Part shown: in pieces, positions 46,040-56,217 of the stretch | Position numbering within the stretch: position 1 is the first letter of the stretch | Layout: the number at the start of each line of letters is the position of its first letter | From: Nilaparvata lugens | Lineage: Eukaryota; Arthropoda; Insecta; Hemiptera; Delphacidae | DNA: 64,000 bases | NCBI RefSeq assembly: GCF_014356525.2 | Contig: NC_052514.1 | Location: forward strand, 2,376,623-2,440,622 | Direction of reading: 5' to 3' | Translations under genes and position numbers: made by a program | The notes under the pieces: model-generated | The model's input: only the letters and a program-made list of their open reading frames with translations | What the model was told of the DNA's origin: nothing | The model's database searches: none

Positions 46040-47332
46040 ATGACTAGAACGCGAAGCGAGTTTGAGAAAGCGAATTATTCAGCACAGCAAAGTCTAAATA
46101 ATATTAAAAATGACCTGATCCACCAGGAAGTAGCGGAGATTGCGGTGAATATTCACGGTATCCTTTCTGTGATTTGTTGCAAATATTCGAGTGACGTGAT
46201 AATCGATTTGGTGCCTGAAGTCACATCATTACTCAATAAGTATGATTCCGCTATTAAGGTGAACAACGACTTACAGGTTTCTGTAGCTAATATACTTGAA
46301 GAAAATAAATTATTAGTAAAATCCATTGAGTCAGAGAAGAACAAGAGACGAATTGATTTTGAGGAGTCATTGCAATGTGAAGAGGTGGCGGAGGGTGAAA
46401 TCAAATCTTTGAAGATGGAAATTGAAGAGTTTAAAATGAGTCTGCTTGTATTGAAAAAAGAAGTACAAGACAAGGATACAATAATCGATCTACTCCGAAC
46501 TGACTGTGAGAAACTTTCTTCCACAAATAAATCGACAAATTTTAATTCCGGGACCGAGTTTGTTTTACCCAGACACACTGCCAAACCAAAGAAGTGTGAC
46601 TCTAACCTGACAATACCGACTAAGAACAGATTTTCCATATTCGAGAGTAATGATTCGCATGACATGCAACCTGCCAGGGAAGATGTTCGGAAGCAAACTA
46701 GTATTCAAAAAGAAAATTCAACACCTTCTGCTGTAAAGCAATCACGAAGAAAGATGTCGTGTAATGTTCGTTTATATGCTGACAGCCAAGGCAGGGATGT
46801 TCACAGGAGCTACAAGGGTGACAATAATAACTTCACGGCCATGATCAAACCAGGAGCTCGCTTCAGGGATGCTGTGGAGGAGTCTGGTCAACTGAACGAC
46901 AACGATGTAAATGTCTACTTGGCTGGCTCAAATGACATAGCCTGCAATGAGAGAGAAGAGCTGCATTCTGCTCTGAGAAGTAAACTGCGTGATCTGCAAG
47001 ACCGGAGAGCTGGCAAAGTGATTGTGTTTTCTGTGCCTCACAGGCATGATCTTCCACGATGGTCTGTAGTCAACAAGGAAATTCGGAGGGCAAACAAGGA
47101 AAACTCAAACTTGTGTAAACGTTTTAGAAATGTCACTTTCGTGGATATCAGCAACTTGGGTAGGAGATTCCACACATCGCAGGGCTTCCATTTGAATTCT
47201 TTGGGGAAAAGATACGTGAGTGACAGGATCATGGACGTGGTGTGTGAGCTAGCTCAAGAAGAAAAAACATCTGACTCAATCCCCCTCAACTATTACACTA
47301 ACTCTTTTTTAGGAGTGGATCGAGTTCTGTAG
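46040..47332 (+). CDS. LINE ORF1 protein with SGNH-type esterase domain
   Basis: 430 codons, ATG in AAAAATGACT. Residues about 85-160 are strongly heptad-like (LEENKLLVKSIESEKNKRR, EIKSLKMEIEEFKMSLLVLKK) and should form a coiled coil for self-association. Residues about 243-405 carry SGNH-hydrolase blocks: ADSQGR with the candidate nucleophile Ser249, GSND with Asn298, and GFHLNSLGKR with His384. Esterase-type ORF1 proteins are known from CR1/L2-group LINEs, where ORF1 binds the RNA and forms the RNP. The basic stretch before the esterase block may contact RNA. Stop TAG lies at 47330-47332, immediately before ORF2. Catalytic activity is inferred. Confidence 0.88.
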   Translation: MTRTRSEFEKANYSAQQSLNNIKNDLIHQEVAEIAVNIHGILSVICCKYSSDVIIDLVPEVTSLLNKYDSAIKVNNDLQVSVANILEENKLLVKSIESEKNKRRIDFEESLQCEEVAEGEIKSLKMEIEEFKMSLLVLKKEVQDKDTIIDLLRTDCEKLSSTNKSTNFNSGTEFVLPRHTAKPKKCDSNLTIPTKNRFSIFESNDSHDMQPAREDVRKQTSIQKENSTPSAVKQSRRKMSCNVRLYADSQGRDVHRSYKGDNNNFTAMIKPGARFRDAVEESGQLNDNDVNVYLAGSNDIACNEREELHSALRSKLRDLQDRRAGKVIVFSVPHRHDLPRWSVVNKEIRRANKENSNLCKRFRNVTFVDISNLGRRFHTSQGFHLNSLGKRYVSDRIMDVVCELAQEEKTSDSIPLNYYTNSFLGVDRVL

Positions 47333-47334
47333 GA

Positions 47335-50259
47335 TTGTCGTGCTCTGAATCCCAAAACATTGTTGGTGATGCGGAACAGGCAGACCCGGAATCACAGGTT
47401 TTGCAGTCTGATTTTGCAATGTTTCATTGGAATGTGCAGGGTGTCATGAACAAAACTGATGAGTTGGGTGATTTGATTAGAGAGCATAATGTCAGCGTTT
47501 TAGGTATTTGTGAACACTGGTTGAAAGCTTGTGAGATAATTGAGGTTGGTTTGACTGGCTATAGATTGGCTAGTGCATACAGTAGACCTATAGAACGGAG
47601 GGGTGGTACGGCTATTTATGTAAGAGATGATCTAGAATACTGTGAGCTTACTTACTTGAAGGAAATGTCAATAGCCAGTATATGTGAAGTTTCTGGGGTT
47701 CTTGTTTCGAAATGGAATGTGATTTGTCTTGAGGTGTATAGAGTACCAGATAGGTGTAATTTTGATTATTTCATTGAGACGCTTCACGTTGTTTTGAATG
47801 TAGTATCACAGAAAAATAAGTCAAATGCATCCATTATTCTCAATGGAGATTTTAATGTTGATTTACTGGTGAATGATGTACATAGATCTATTTTTGTCAA
47901 CTTATTAAATAGCTTCAATCTTAATTTAACTGTGTTTGATGTGACAAGACCAAGCAGGATATGTATTGACAGAGGAACATGTATAGACAATATGGCTACT
48001 TCCATACATAAAGATAGAATTAAGTCTGTGTCTGTTATACCGACCTTAGTATCAGATCATCACTCATTGCTTGGCTTATTCACGTTGTCTGGTGGAAATG
48101 ACTTGAAGCAGAGTGATAATGTTTCTCGAATCATTCGTCCGATTAATAATAGTTGTAATAAAAAGTATTTCACTCTTCTACTGAGCAAAGTTAATTGGTT
48201 GGATGTATATGCAACAGGCAATATTAGTGAGAAATTTGAGTACTTTTTGAACAAATTCCTAAGTATAGTTGATACAGTTTTTCCTCTAAAAACGGTCAAG
48301 TCCTCCAAATTGAAGAAAACCCCAAAGTCTAGATGGTACACTGATAATTTATCAGCTCTCAAAGAGGAATGTTTGAATATGTATAGTCTTCACAAGTACA
48401 CGGGTCTGGCTTACCATTGTGAATTGTATAAGATATTGAGATCCAGGTATAAATACATGGTATTTCATGCTAAGCGTGAGTATTATTGTAATAAAGTATT
48501 GCAGACTAAAAATAAATCACATGCTATTTGGTCAGTTATAAAAGAGAATTTGAATGTTAACGATAGAACATCGGTACCACAGGTAACTGATCTCACAAGT
48601 GATAAATTTAATAAATGCTTCCTTGATAATGTAGAGTCAACAAAACAAAATATCCAACAATCAAGACATGATATGCCATATTATTTGAATAAATTTGTTC
48701 ATGCTAGACAGAATAATATCAACTCTGTTTTCTCAGTTGGCCATTTCAGTGTTGAAGAGGTCTATAACGCCATTTTTTCTCTCAGTAATAGTATGAGTTT
48801 GGATGTGTATTGTTTGAATTCTGCTCTTTTAAAACTTGCTGCACCTTATATAGTGGAGGTATTGTCATATTTATTCAATCAATGTGTGAAAGAGGGTGTA
48901 ATTCCTGTGTGCTTGAAATTGTCAAAAGTTATTCCACTGTATAAGAGAGGTACTAAATCTGATTGTAGTAACTATCGACCAGTGTCAATCATACCAATTA
49001 TTGCTAAGGTTTTTGAAATATTGCTGAATACTCGATTAGTTAAATATTTTGAGGGTGAACAGCTTTTTTCAGATAAACAATATGGTTTCAGATCCAAAAG
49101 AGGAACCAATACTGCAATTCGTAATTTTGTGAAAGCTTGTGTGGATGCTTTAGATAGTAGAGAAAAGGTCATGGGGAGCTGGTATGATATGAGTAGAGCA
49201 TTCGACACAATATCCCATGATATATTGTTATATAAATTGAAATACTATGGCTTTGATCGGTTTGCATTACAACTTTTTAAAGAATATTTGTCAGGGAGGT
49301 ACCAATCGGTTTATTTTAATGGGTCCTTTTCAGCATATCTGCCTCTCAAATCAGGGGTACCTCAGGGATCCATATTAGGACCCACATTGTTTATAATATA
49401 TGTTAATGACTTACCATTAGCGATAGGAGACGATAGAGTGAATACATACATGTATGCTGATGACTTGGCAATTCAGGTAAATAATAAATGTTTAAATTCA
49501 GTTGAACGTTTTATAAATGATGCAAATACTGTTATAAAAGACTGGACAGCAGCCAACTCACTTAGTCTGAACAGCAACAAAACCCAAACGATGAATTTTT
49601 CCTTGGCTAATTATTCAGAAAATGGGGAGGTGAAGTTTTTGGGTGTGACGTTAGAGTCAAACATGAAATGGGGCATACACATTGAAAATATAAGTAAAAA
49701 AGTTGCTAGGGGTGTATTTCTCATCAGGAAATTTAGACCTTTTGTCAATGTTGATGTATTGCTGTCAATTTACTATGCACACATTCAAAGTCATTTGTCA
49801 TATGGCATAGTGGTTTGGGGACACTCGTCTGAAATGAAAAAGCTCATGATTTTACAAAAAAGAGCTGTGAGAGCTATTTTTAATGTCCACTGTAGAACTC
49901 ATTGTAAACCTTTGATCAGAGAGCTAAGAATACTAACGGTTCCATCTCTTTTTATTCTTGAGTGTCTGTTGTATGTAAAAAGTTACATGCATGAAATGCA
50001 GACAAATAATTACATTCACAATTATGGAACACGCCAGAAGACATTGTTGCATAGAAGTCAATGTAACTTACAACTAACTCTGAACAGTTTTTATGAATTT
50101 GGTAAGAGAATTTATAACTTGTTGCCAACGGAAGTCAGAGAATTAAATATGAGCAGTTTTAAAAAATGCGTGAAAGATATGTTGTGTGAGCTTTGTGTCT
50201 ATAGTGTTAATGAGTTTGTAGAATGTTTGACACTTGATAACACATCTATAGACATATAG
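47335..50259 (+). CDS. LINE ORF2 protein: endonuclease-reverse transcriptase
   Basis: 974 codons open from 47335, but that first codon is TTG; the first in-frame ATG is at 47419 (residue 29), right at the endonuclease start. The N-terminal apurinic-type endonuclease shows Asn33 (WNVQG), Glu60 (CEHW), Asp172/Asn174 (NGDFNVD) and the SDHHSL block (240-245). The RT follows: NYRPVSIIP, DKQYGFR, the catalytic Asp624 in FDTISHDI, GVPQGSILGP, and YADD at 707-710. A C-terminal region with a FLGVTL block and a NLLPTEVRE phrase completes it. Length and order match a complete CR1-type ORF2. It nicks target DNA and primes cDNA from the 3' tail. No stops or frameshifts are seen. Confidence 0.93.
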   Translation: MSCSESQNIVGDAEQADPESQVLQSDFAMFHWNVQGVMNKTDELGDLIREHNVSVLGICEHWLKACEIIEVGLTGYRLASAYSRPIERRGGTAIYVRDDLEYCELTYLKEMSIASICEVSGVLVSKWNVICLEVYRVPDRCNFDYFIETLHVVLNVVSQKNKSNASIILNGDFNVDLLVNDVHRSIFVNLLNSFNLNLTVFDVTRPSRICIDRGTCIDNMATSIHKDRIKSVSVIPTLVSDHHSLLGLFTLSGGNDLKQSDNVSRIIRPINNSCNKKYFTLLLSKVNWLDVYATGNISEKFEYFLNKFLSIVDTVFPLKTVKSSKLKKTPKSRWYTDNLSALKEECLNMYSLHKYTGLAYHCELYKILRSRYKYMVFHAKREYYCNKVLQTKNKSHAIWSVIKENLNVNDRTSVPQVTDLTSDKFNKCFLDNVESTKQNIQQSRHDMPYYLNKFVHARQNNINSVFSVGHFSVEEVYNAIFSLSNSMSLDVYCLNSALLKLAAPYIVEVLSYLFNQCVKEGVIPVCLKLSKVIPLYKRGTKSDCSNYRPVSIIPIIAKVFEILLNTRLVKYFEGEQLFSDKQYGFRSKRGTNTAIRNFVKACVDALDSREKVMGSWYDMSRAFDTISHDILLYKLKYYGFDRFALQLFKEYLSGRYQSVYFNGSFSAYLPLKSGVPQGSILGPTLFIIYVNDLPLAIGDDRVNTYMYADDLAIQVNNKCLNSVERFINDANTVIKDWTAANSLSLNSNKTQTMNFSLANYSENGEVKFLGVTLESNMKWGIHIENISKKVARGVFLIRKFRPFVNVDVLLSIYYAHIQSHLSYGIVVWGHSSEMKKLMILQKRAVRAIFNVHCRTHCKPLIRELRILTVPSLFILECLLYVKSYMHEMQTNNYIHNYGTRQKTLLHRSQCNLQLTLNSFYEFGKRIYNLLPTEVRELNMSSFKKCVKDMLCELCVYSVNEFVECLTLDNTSIDI

Positions 50260-50465
50260 AATATTATTGTTGTTGTCCTGTTTTTATATTGTTGATTTGT
50301 TATTACTATTATTATTGTTAGTGTTACAAAACGTTACCATACTTATTCATGTATTGATGAATGAAGAATGTTATGAATTGTAAATGTACCTGACCTTGTT
50401 ATACAATTTGTTTTGTAATGACAATAAACAATTTTGATTTGATTTGATTTGATTTGATTTATTAT
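50260..50465 (+). other. LINE 3' UTR and (TTTGA)n tail
   Basis: About 200 bp. It contains AATAAA at 50423-50428 and ends in about five GATTT units (50433-50461), a simple-repeat tail of the kind CR1/L2-group LINEs use instead of poly-A. Confidence 0.85.
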
Positions 50466-50583
50466 AGTTGAAAAAGGAATATTCCTGCCAAATTTTATCG
50501 AATTCTATCAACGCGTTTGGCCGTAATCGCGTTATATACAGACAGACAAAAGAAAATCCTATTAAAAACATAGACCTCACTAA
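50466..50583 (+). repeat. Family G repeat, right half, split by LINE
   Basis: Continues the repeat broken at 45012 and ends CATAGACCTCACTAAGTTCG, comparable to TTAGACCTCACTTCGCTCGG at 61650-61670. Confidence 0.8.
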
Positions 50584-50839
50584 GTTCGGTCAATAAATGA
50601 ACACGAATATGTAAAATGTACAATAAACGTCAGAACACTCTATCATAGAGAAAATATAGCTTAACTCAATGCTCTCTCTTCTATTTCTAACAGATTTTCA
50701 AATAAGAAAGAGGAAAGAGAACATAACTCTCCCACAAAACACTCTCGTTTTTCCACTCTCAGATAATAATGAGTAAAAATCTCGAGCTTCGAGAGCACAG
50801 ATTGCAAAATTCACTCACTCGTACATTCCGGGAATTGTT
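50584..50839. other. Unannotated spacer
   Basis: No gene or repeat recognised. Confidence 0.4.
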
Positions 50840-51150
50840 CGGATGAGATGTGGGGAGAATTGTGATGATAAGGAGGAGAAGAAAGAGGTGGAGAAGGTGA
50901 TGGAGGAAGAGGAGGAGGTGGTGAAGAGGCAGAGGATGAGAAGGAGTAGGAGGTCTAGCAAATGGTTCAGAAGGGAGAGAGGAAGGAGAAAGAGGGATAG
51001 TAGATGATAAAAAAGGAGAGAAGGAGAAGTAGGAAAAGGAGTGGAAGGGAGACAAGGGAAAGGAGGAAGAGGAGGAGGAGGAGGAGGAGGAGGAGGAGGA
51101 GGAGGAGGAGGAGGAGGAGGAGGAGTAGAAGGAGGAGGAGGAGGATGGAA
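50840..51150. repeat. GGA-rich purine tract
   Basis: Purine-rich plus strand ending in about 60 bp of (GGA)n at 51064-51125. Minus-strand ORFs are Pro/Ser/Leu low complexity. Confidence 0.85.
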
Positions 51151-51728
51151 GGGAGAAAATGAACCGTAATAAGATAGAGAAACGTGCTGGAATTCTGTGA
51201 GAGAGAAATCGGAAATAGAATTAACAAGTAAATATCGACAAAAATGGTAGGGGAAGTGATATTGCATACGTGATTCAGGGCAGGCCACAAGGTCACCAAC
51301 ATGATGCTGGGAGGAGAAAAGGAGAGAGGAATAAATTGAAAGGAGAGGAATGGAAGAGAAGAGAGAGAATAAGGTACAGACGGGATGATGATAAAGAGGA
51401 GGGGAAGAAAGTGAAAAATGAGGAGAATAAGAGATACTTGGAGGAGAAAGGATAAACTACAGGGATGTGCTGTTAGAAAGAGAAAAGAGATGGGAAAGGA
51501 GAAGATGGTCCTGAATAACGGAGGTATGACAGAGAGAAGGGAGAGGAGAATTATAAAAAGAGGAGGAGAAGAAGGTAATGAATGAGGAGAAGACGTGGAT
51601 GAGGAGGAGAGAGTATAAACGGTGATTCAGAACTTGCTGCTAAGAAAGAGAAAATAGATGAAAAAGAATGAGGAGGCTACAGATGGAATTAAATAGAGAA
51701 TGCATTTATTCAAATGCTAATGTATTTA
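51151..51728. other. Purine-rich spacer
   Basis: AG-rich, no gene and no regular repeat resolved. Confidence 0.4.
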
Positions 51729-52055
51729 TAATTATTATTGAACAAAAATTCTAAATAAATGCTGCAAATCACCCCGAAGACCTCTGCTACTGCAGACATT
51801 GACAACAGGGCTAACAACTAGATGGAAATCCGATGAGAACTACTATCCAAAAATTAGTTGCCAGCCCGGGAAAAGTATTCCTGACTGGCAATTGGGAGGT
51901 ACGGGGTTCGATTCCCGGGCTGGCAACTAATTTTTGGATAGGAGTTCTCATCGGATTTCCATCTAGCTGTTAGCCCTGTTGTCAATGTCTGCAGTAGCAG
52001 AGGTCTTCGGGGTGATTTGCAGCATTTATTTAGGATTTTCGTTCAATAATAATTA
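51729..52055. repeat. 144-bp-arm inverted repeat around a tRNA-like B box
   Basis: Arms at 51729-51872 and 51912-52055 are near-perfect reverse complements with only a handful of mismatches, separated by 39 bp. The centre contains GGTACGGGGTTCGATTCCCG, i.e. a Pol III B box (GGTTCGATTCC) with its T-arm stem. The right arm therefore reads like a SINE body and the left arm like an inverted copy of it. No A box was found. Confidence 0.9.
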
Positions 52056-52310
52056 GAATGAGGAGGAGTGAAAAATAAAGATGACAAAGTGTAGGATGAG
52101 AAGGAAATGAATGAGGAGAAGAAGAGATGAATGGATGAGGAGAAGAAAGGGTGAGCTGCTGTTGAAAATACAAAGGAAAGGGGAATGAAGGAGAAGGACC
52201 TGAATAAGGATGAGTGTGAAAGAAGAGGGAGAGAGGAATAATGATAAAGAAGAGGAAGAAGAAGAAGGCGGAGAAGGTAGAATATAATAGAATGGCTGCC
52301 TTCATTTTTG
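52056..52310. other. Purine-rich spacer
   Basis: AG-rich; no gene. Confidence 0.4.
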
Positions 52311-52366
52311 ACCTAGGAGGGCGAAGTTAGGGTGCAGTCGGCCCTCTCTTACACTTAACTCTCAAG
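52311..52366 (+). repeat. Family C short repeat
   Basis: CCTAGGAGGGCGAAGTTAGG and GGCCCTCTCTTACACTTAAC, as at 6691 and 14626. Confidence 0.75.
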
Positions 52367-52815
52367 GTCGTAGTTGAGGAGAAGAGAAGAGATGTGAGAA
52401 GGAAGGAGAAAAAGGATGAGAGAGAATAAGCTGTTCTCAGCTTATTAGAATAAACTGTTCAATTAGAAATGTTGTAAGAATAAAGTGTACATTATGTTTT
52501 GTTATTTTTCTCTTTGCGGTTTTCTTTTTCTTCTCCTTGAAAGTAGTCGCCGAACATACAAACCCACAAACGGACAATGCTAAGCTCAGTAAGAACTCGT
52601 TACGCTCGTTGAGAAATTTATGGGTTGGATTTGATTGAAAACTAGGTATTGGAAGAGAGAGGATTATTTTACACTAGAGGGTAGCCCGAGCTCCGCAAGG
52701 AATGTCTGTTTGCAAACTTGACAAACTAAAAAGTTGACTAAATGAAGTCGAAGAATTCGAGAAAGGCCCATAACCATTCTCAGTAAATTAAGAATCTATA
52801 TGTAAAAATTCCAAG
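52367..52815. other. Unannotated spacer
   Basis: Nothing recognised apart from purine-rich stretches. Confidence 0.35.
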
Positions 52816-52885
52816 TTAATCAGCTGTGTGGTTCCGACGTGACGATGCGTCATTCGTGAATTTCCTATCCCGTACGTGTATAAGC
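52816..52885 (-). repeat. Family R motif
   Basis: TCATTCGTGAATTTCCTATCC and GTACGTGTA recur at 56268-56298; the reverse complement is near 12237-12280, and a shorter form at 61800-61822. Confidence 0.6.
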
Positions 52886-52904
52886 CAATTCTTCCCTTTT
52901 TTAT

Positions 52905-53175
52905 ATTAATTGACCGAGCGAAGTGAGGTCCAAGATTCAAGTCGACGGTTTATATGTTTTTATGTTGCGCATTTACGGCGAAACGCGGTAATAGATTTTC
53001 ATGAAATTTGACAGGTATGTTCCTTTTTTAATTGCGCGTCGACGTATATACAAGGTTTTTGGAAATGTTGCATTCCAAGGATAATATAAAAGGAAAAAGG
53101 AGCCTTCTTCATACGCCAATATAAGAGTAAAAATCAGACTATAGAATTATTCATCATAAATCAGCTGTTTAGTGG
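52905..53175 (-). repeat. Family G repeat, reversed
   Basis: Reverse complement of 61391-61677: GACCGAGCGAAGTGAGGTC, CGCATTTACGGCGAAACGC, GCGCGTCGACGTATATACAAG and GAATTATTCATCATAAATCA all match. Confidence 0.85.
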
Positions 53176-53922
53176 ACTATAATACTACCCGTTCAAAAAC
53201 ATCGAACATCTTGAAAATGTATCTTTCCATCAACGTTGTTGACAGTTGCAACCAGACCTGATAACAGTGCTCACACTCACATTCCGGGACGACACGTAAC
53301 GGTACGATAGGACAGAAAGCTCTATGTTTTTTTAGGATTTTCTCTATACATTTTAAATTGATAAATTATTTATTAATTTTTGAGAAAACATAACAACAGG
53401 TCAATATGACTTACTGAGCGCGAGATCTACTGTTCACAGATAACTACTAGTATATATATTTCCTCTCCAGGTTCCTACTTCTCACTTCTATTTCATTTTT
53501 CCCTCCGATCAATGAAATCAATCAATCATACGCAATGATGATGATAAAAATCAAGTACAGCTGATGATGCGTTGGTTGTGTTTAAAAGTTTTAAATAAAT
53601 GTTTAGTGAAATTTGACAATATCTTTGTTTTCTTATTACAATACGACTAACTTGTTCCACCACTCAACTATCCCCATCTCTATTCACACCATCTATCTAT
53701 ACTATATCCCCATCTCTGTCCAATACACCCTCCAATGTCTGTTTCTATTCAATCCGGCAAAATGCTCGCATGGTTTGCATGAGTATCCTAGCGAGAAAAT
53801 TTCAATTTAGGACCTCCTGTTTCACCCTTATAATCCCCAACCATCAGGCTTTACTTCTTCTGTTTCCTTGCTATCAATTTCATACGCATTGTGAGCGATT
53901 TAACTGTGATACAAATCAGCCG
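53176..53922. other. Unannotated spacer
   Basis: No gene; two short ORFs (53613-53810, 53770-54012) lack motifs. Confidence 0.4.
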
Positions 53923-53993
53923 CTAGTGAGGTCCACGTTTCAATGGCAGTGGAGAAAGATGGGAGAGCAGCGTTGCCGGTTCTCTGCCTTCTA
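53923..53993 (-). mobile_element. Family M MITE end
   Basis: CTAGTGAGGTCCACGTTTCA then GGAGAAAGATGGGAGAGCAG and CTCTGCCTTCTATAGA, as at 19592. Only about 70 bp. Confidence 0.75.
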
Positions 53994-54274
53994 TAGAGGA
54001 TATCTGATGTAGTATCAACTGTTCTTCTTGTTGAGAATGATCAATTATATTTTATTCCTCGAAAGAATATGCTTGTAGCTACAATAGCCCATATAAATAA
54101 AACCAGAGCAAATACTCATGAGCAAGAGCATGGAGCATAAGGTTTTGCTCATGAGCAAAAGCATTTGCTCGTTTTTATATGAAAAAGCTTCACCTTATAC
54201 TCTCACCTTATGCTCCTGAACTCTGGAGCAAATGCTCACGTATTTTAAAGATTTTTCATCAGCTGATTCGCTTT

Positions 54275-55560
54275 TTTACTTTCCGTGCCCTATTACCATA
54301 GGTAAGGAAAGTATTGCTTTCCAAAGAAAATTAAGGTACCCCAATTTCAAGTTTTCTATACGTTTCAAGGTCACATGAGCCCAAAAACATGATTTTTGGG
54401 TATTGGTCTGTGTGTGTGTATGTGTGTGTGTGTGTGTGTATGTCTGTGAACACGATAACTCCATTCCTAATTAACCGATTGACTTGGAATTTTAAACTTA
54501 AGGTCCTTATACCATGAGGACCCGACAATAAGAAATTCAATAAAATTCAATTCAAGATGGCGGAAAAAATGGCGGATAATTACTAAAAAACCATGTTTTT
54601 CACGATTTTCTCAAAAACGGCTCTAACGATTTTCTTTAAATTTTTACCATGATACTTATAAGCCCTATCAACGGACATGAGTCTCATTTCTGGGAAAATT
54701 GCAGGAGCTGCGTAATATTCTCAAGAAAAATGGCGGATAATTACTAAAAAACCATGTTTATCACGGTTTTCTCGAAAACGGCTCTAACGATTTTCATCAA
54801 ATTAATACCACGGATAGCTATTTATAAGCCCTATCAACTAACATGAGTCTCATTTCTGGAAAAATTCCAGGAGCTCCGTAATATTATTGAGAAAAATGGC
54901 GGATAATCACTAAAAAACCATGTTTATCACGGTTTTCTCGAAAACGGCTCTAACGATTTTCTTCAAAATTATACCATGGATAGCTATTTATAAGCCCTAT
55001 CAACTGACATGAGCCTCATTTCTAGGAAAATTGCAGGAGCTGCGTAATATTCTCGAGAAAAATGGCGAATAATTACTGAAAAACCATGTTTTTCACGATT
55101 TTCTCAAAAATTACTCGACTGATTTATTTAAAATTCATACTCTGTATAGTTATTTATCAGCTCCAACAACTGGCATGAGTCTCCTTTCTGGGAAACTAAG
55201 GGGGGGGGGTTCACCCTATCCTTCAGAAATGGACTTTGTAACCTCCTTCTCGTGCATGTGGTAGGTAGGTAGAGCAGTCTATAAAAATAACACATAGTCG
55301 AGATATTTCATCTGTAGAACAGCTGTTTTGACGATTTTTAAAAAATCATCGGATTTCACAATATTTACACAAAGGAAAAAGTACTCTGAAAACAATTATA
55401 TACACACATATACAGTAATCTGATCGTAGTTTCAAATAATTATGTTGCCGCCAATCGTCATTATGTTATTTCTCTAAATTATTGTTGTTAAAAATGAGGC
55501 TCCCAGTTTAATGAGCAAGGAAAGTTGTGTGAGTGTACCACACCAGATTTTTAGCCTTAC
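54275..55560 (+). repeat. Family T repeat
   Basis: Starts TTTACTTTCCGTGCCCTATT and ends near GCAAGGAAAGTTGTGTGAGTG then CCACACCAGATTTTT. The first part recurs in reverse at 21113-21245, and the last 45 bp recurs at 59638-59680. Contains a (TG)n run at 54410-54440. It lies wholly inside the TIR element. Confidence 0.75.
54569..55205 (+). repeat. ~165-bp tandem repeat, four units
   Basis: Units start with ATGGCGGATAATTACTAAAA or variant at 54569, 54730, 54896 and 55062 (spacings 161, 166, 166). Each holds TTTTCTC(G/A)AAAACGGCTC, TATAAGCCCTATCAAC and CATGAG(T/C)CTCATTTCT. The fourth is the most diverged. Confidence 0.95.
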
Positions 55561-56217
55561 TTTGTATTTATAGCTCACGGAAGCGCAAAATATGCAAGTA
55601 GGGGGCACCGCTACTTTGCGTCGTCTGCTCTGTTTTCTATTTATGAATAGAGTTTTAGGTTAGTTGAGTTTAGAATTTTGAAATAATAGCGTGAAAAAAT
55701 GTCATCTCTATAATAATCTTCAGCATATTCTTATAATATCAATAACCATCTTATAATAGTCTACACTCTCATCTTCTTAAATGCCTATTTCCTATTTTGT
55801 GATGGCTATCTTTATATCAGGTATCTTTGTATTTATTCTTTTGTAGGAATAATGGTGATATATATCATGGTTGAATCTAAAAAGAGTTCTATAGTTCTCA
55901 ACTATTGGCTGTGATCGTATATGGTATAGTTTCCTCTTTCTCATACGAATTAGTTGAGCCATTTTACCATGAGCAAAAGGTGATAAGCTGCTCTAGACCA
56001 GACTCACCTTTTTTGGAGCATTTCCTTCAAAAGTTGGGCAAATGCTCTTGTTTATTCATACAATTTTGAGTATAAGCTTTTACTTTTGAGCAAATGCTCA
56101 AACTATTTTTTGATGAGCATGAGCAAAAGGTTTTGCTCACGTTTATTCATAGAAAATGAAGCAAATGCTCCATATTTTATAAGTATAAGCAAATGCTCAA
56201 CTTTATTCATATGGCCC

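Larger units (their letters stand above)
45013..50465 (+). mobile_element. Full-length CR1-group LINE with SINE-like 5' end
   Basis: Bounded by an exact 11-bp duplication AGTTGAAAAAG (45002-45012 and 50466-50476). The empty site is recognisable because the two flanks join into one family G repeat, like the one at 61262-61680. Order: tRNA/SINE-like head, 5' UTR, ORF1 with coiled coil and SGNH-type esterase, ORF2 with AP-like endonuclease and RT, and a short 3' UTR with AATAAA and (TTTGA)n tail. Both ORFs are open, so this looks like a young and possibly competent copy. The clade call rests on the esterase-bearing ORF1 and the ORF2 length. L2-related groups are the alternative. Confidence 0.92.
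54087..56217. mobile_element. ~2.1-kb terminal-inverted-repeat element, non-coding
   Basis: The ends GCCCATATAAATAAA and TTTATTCATATGGCC are inverted. Both ends then carry clusters of the imperfect palindrome GAGCAAATGCTC and the related AGCAAAAGGTTTTGCTCA (left 54110-54240, right 55968-56200), an arrangement like transposase-binding subterminal repeats. No transposase ORF is present. The interior is a family T repeat with a 165-bp tandem array. Confidence 0.7.
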
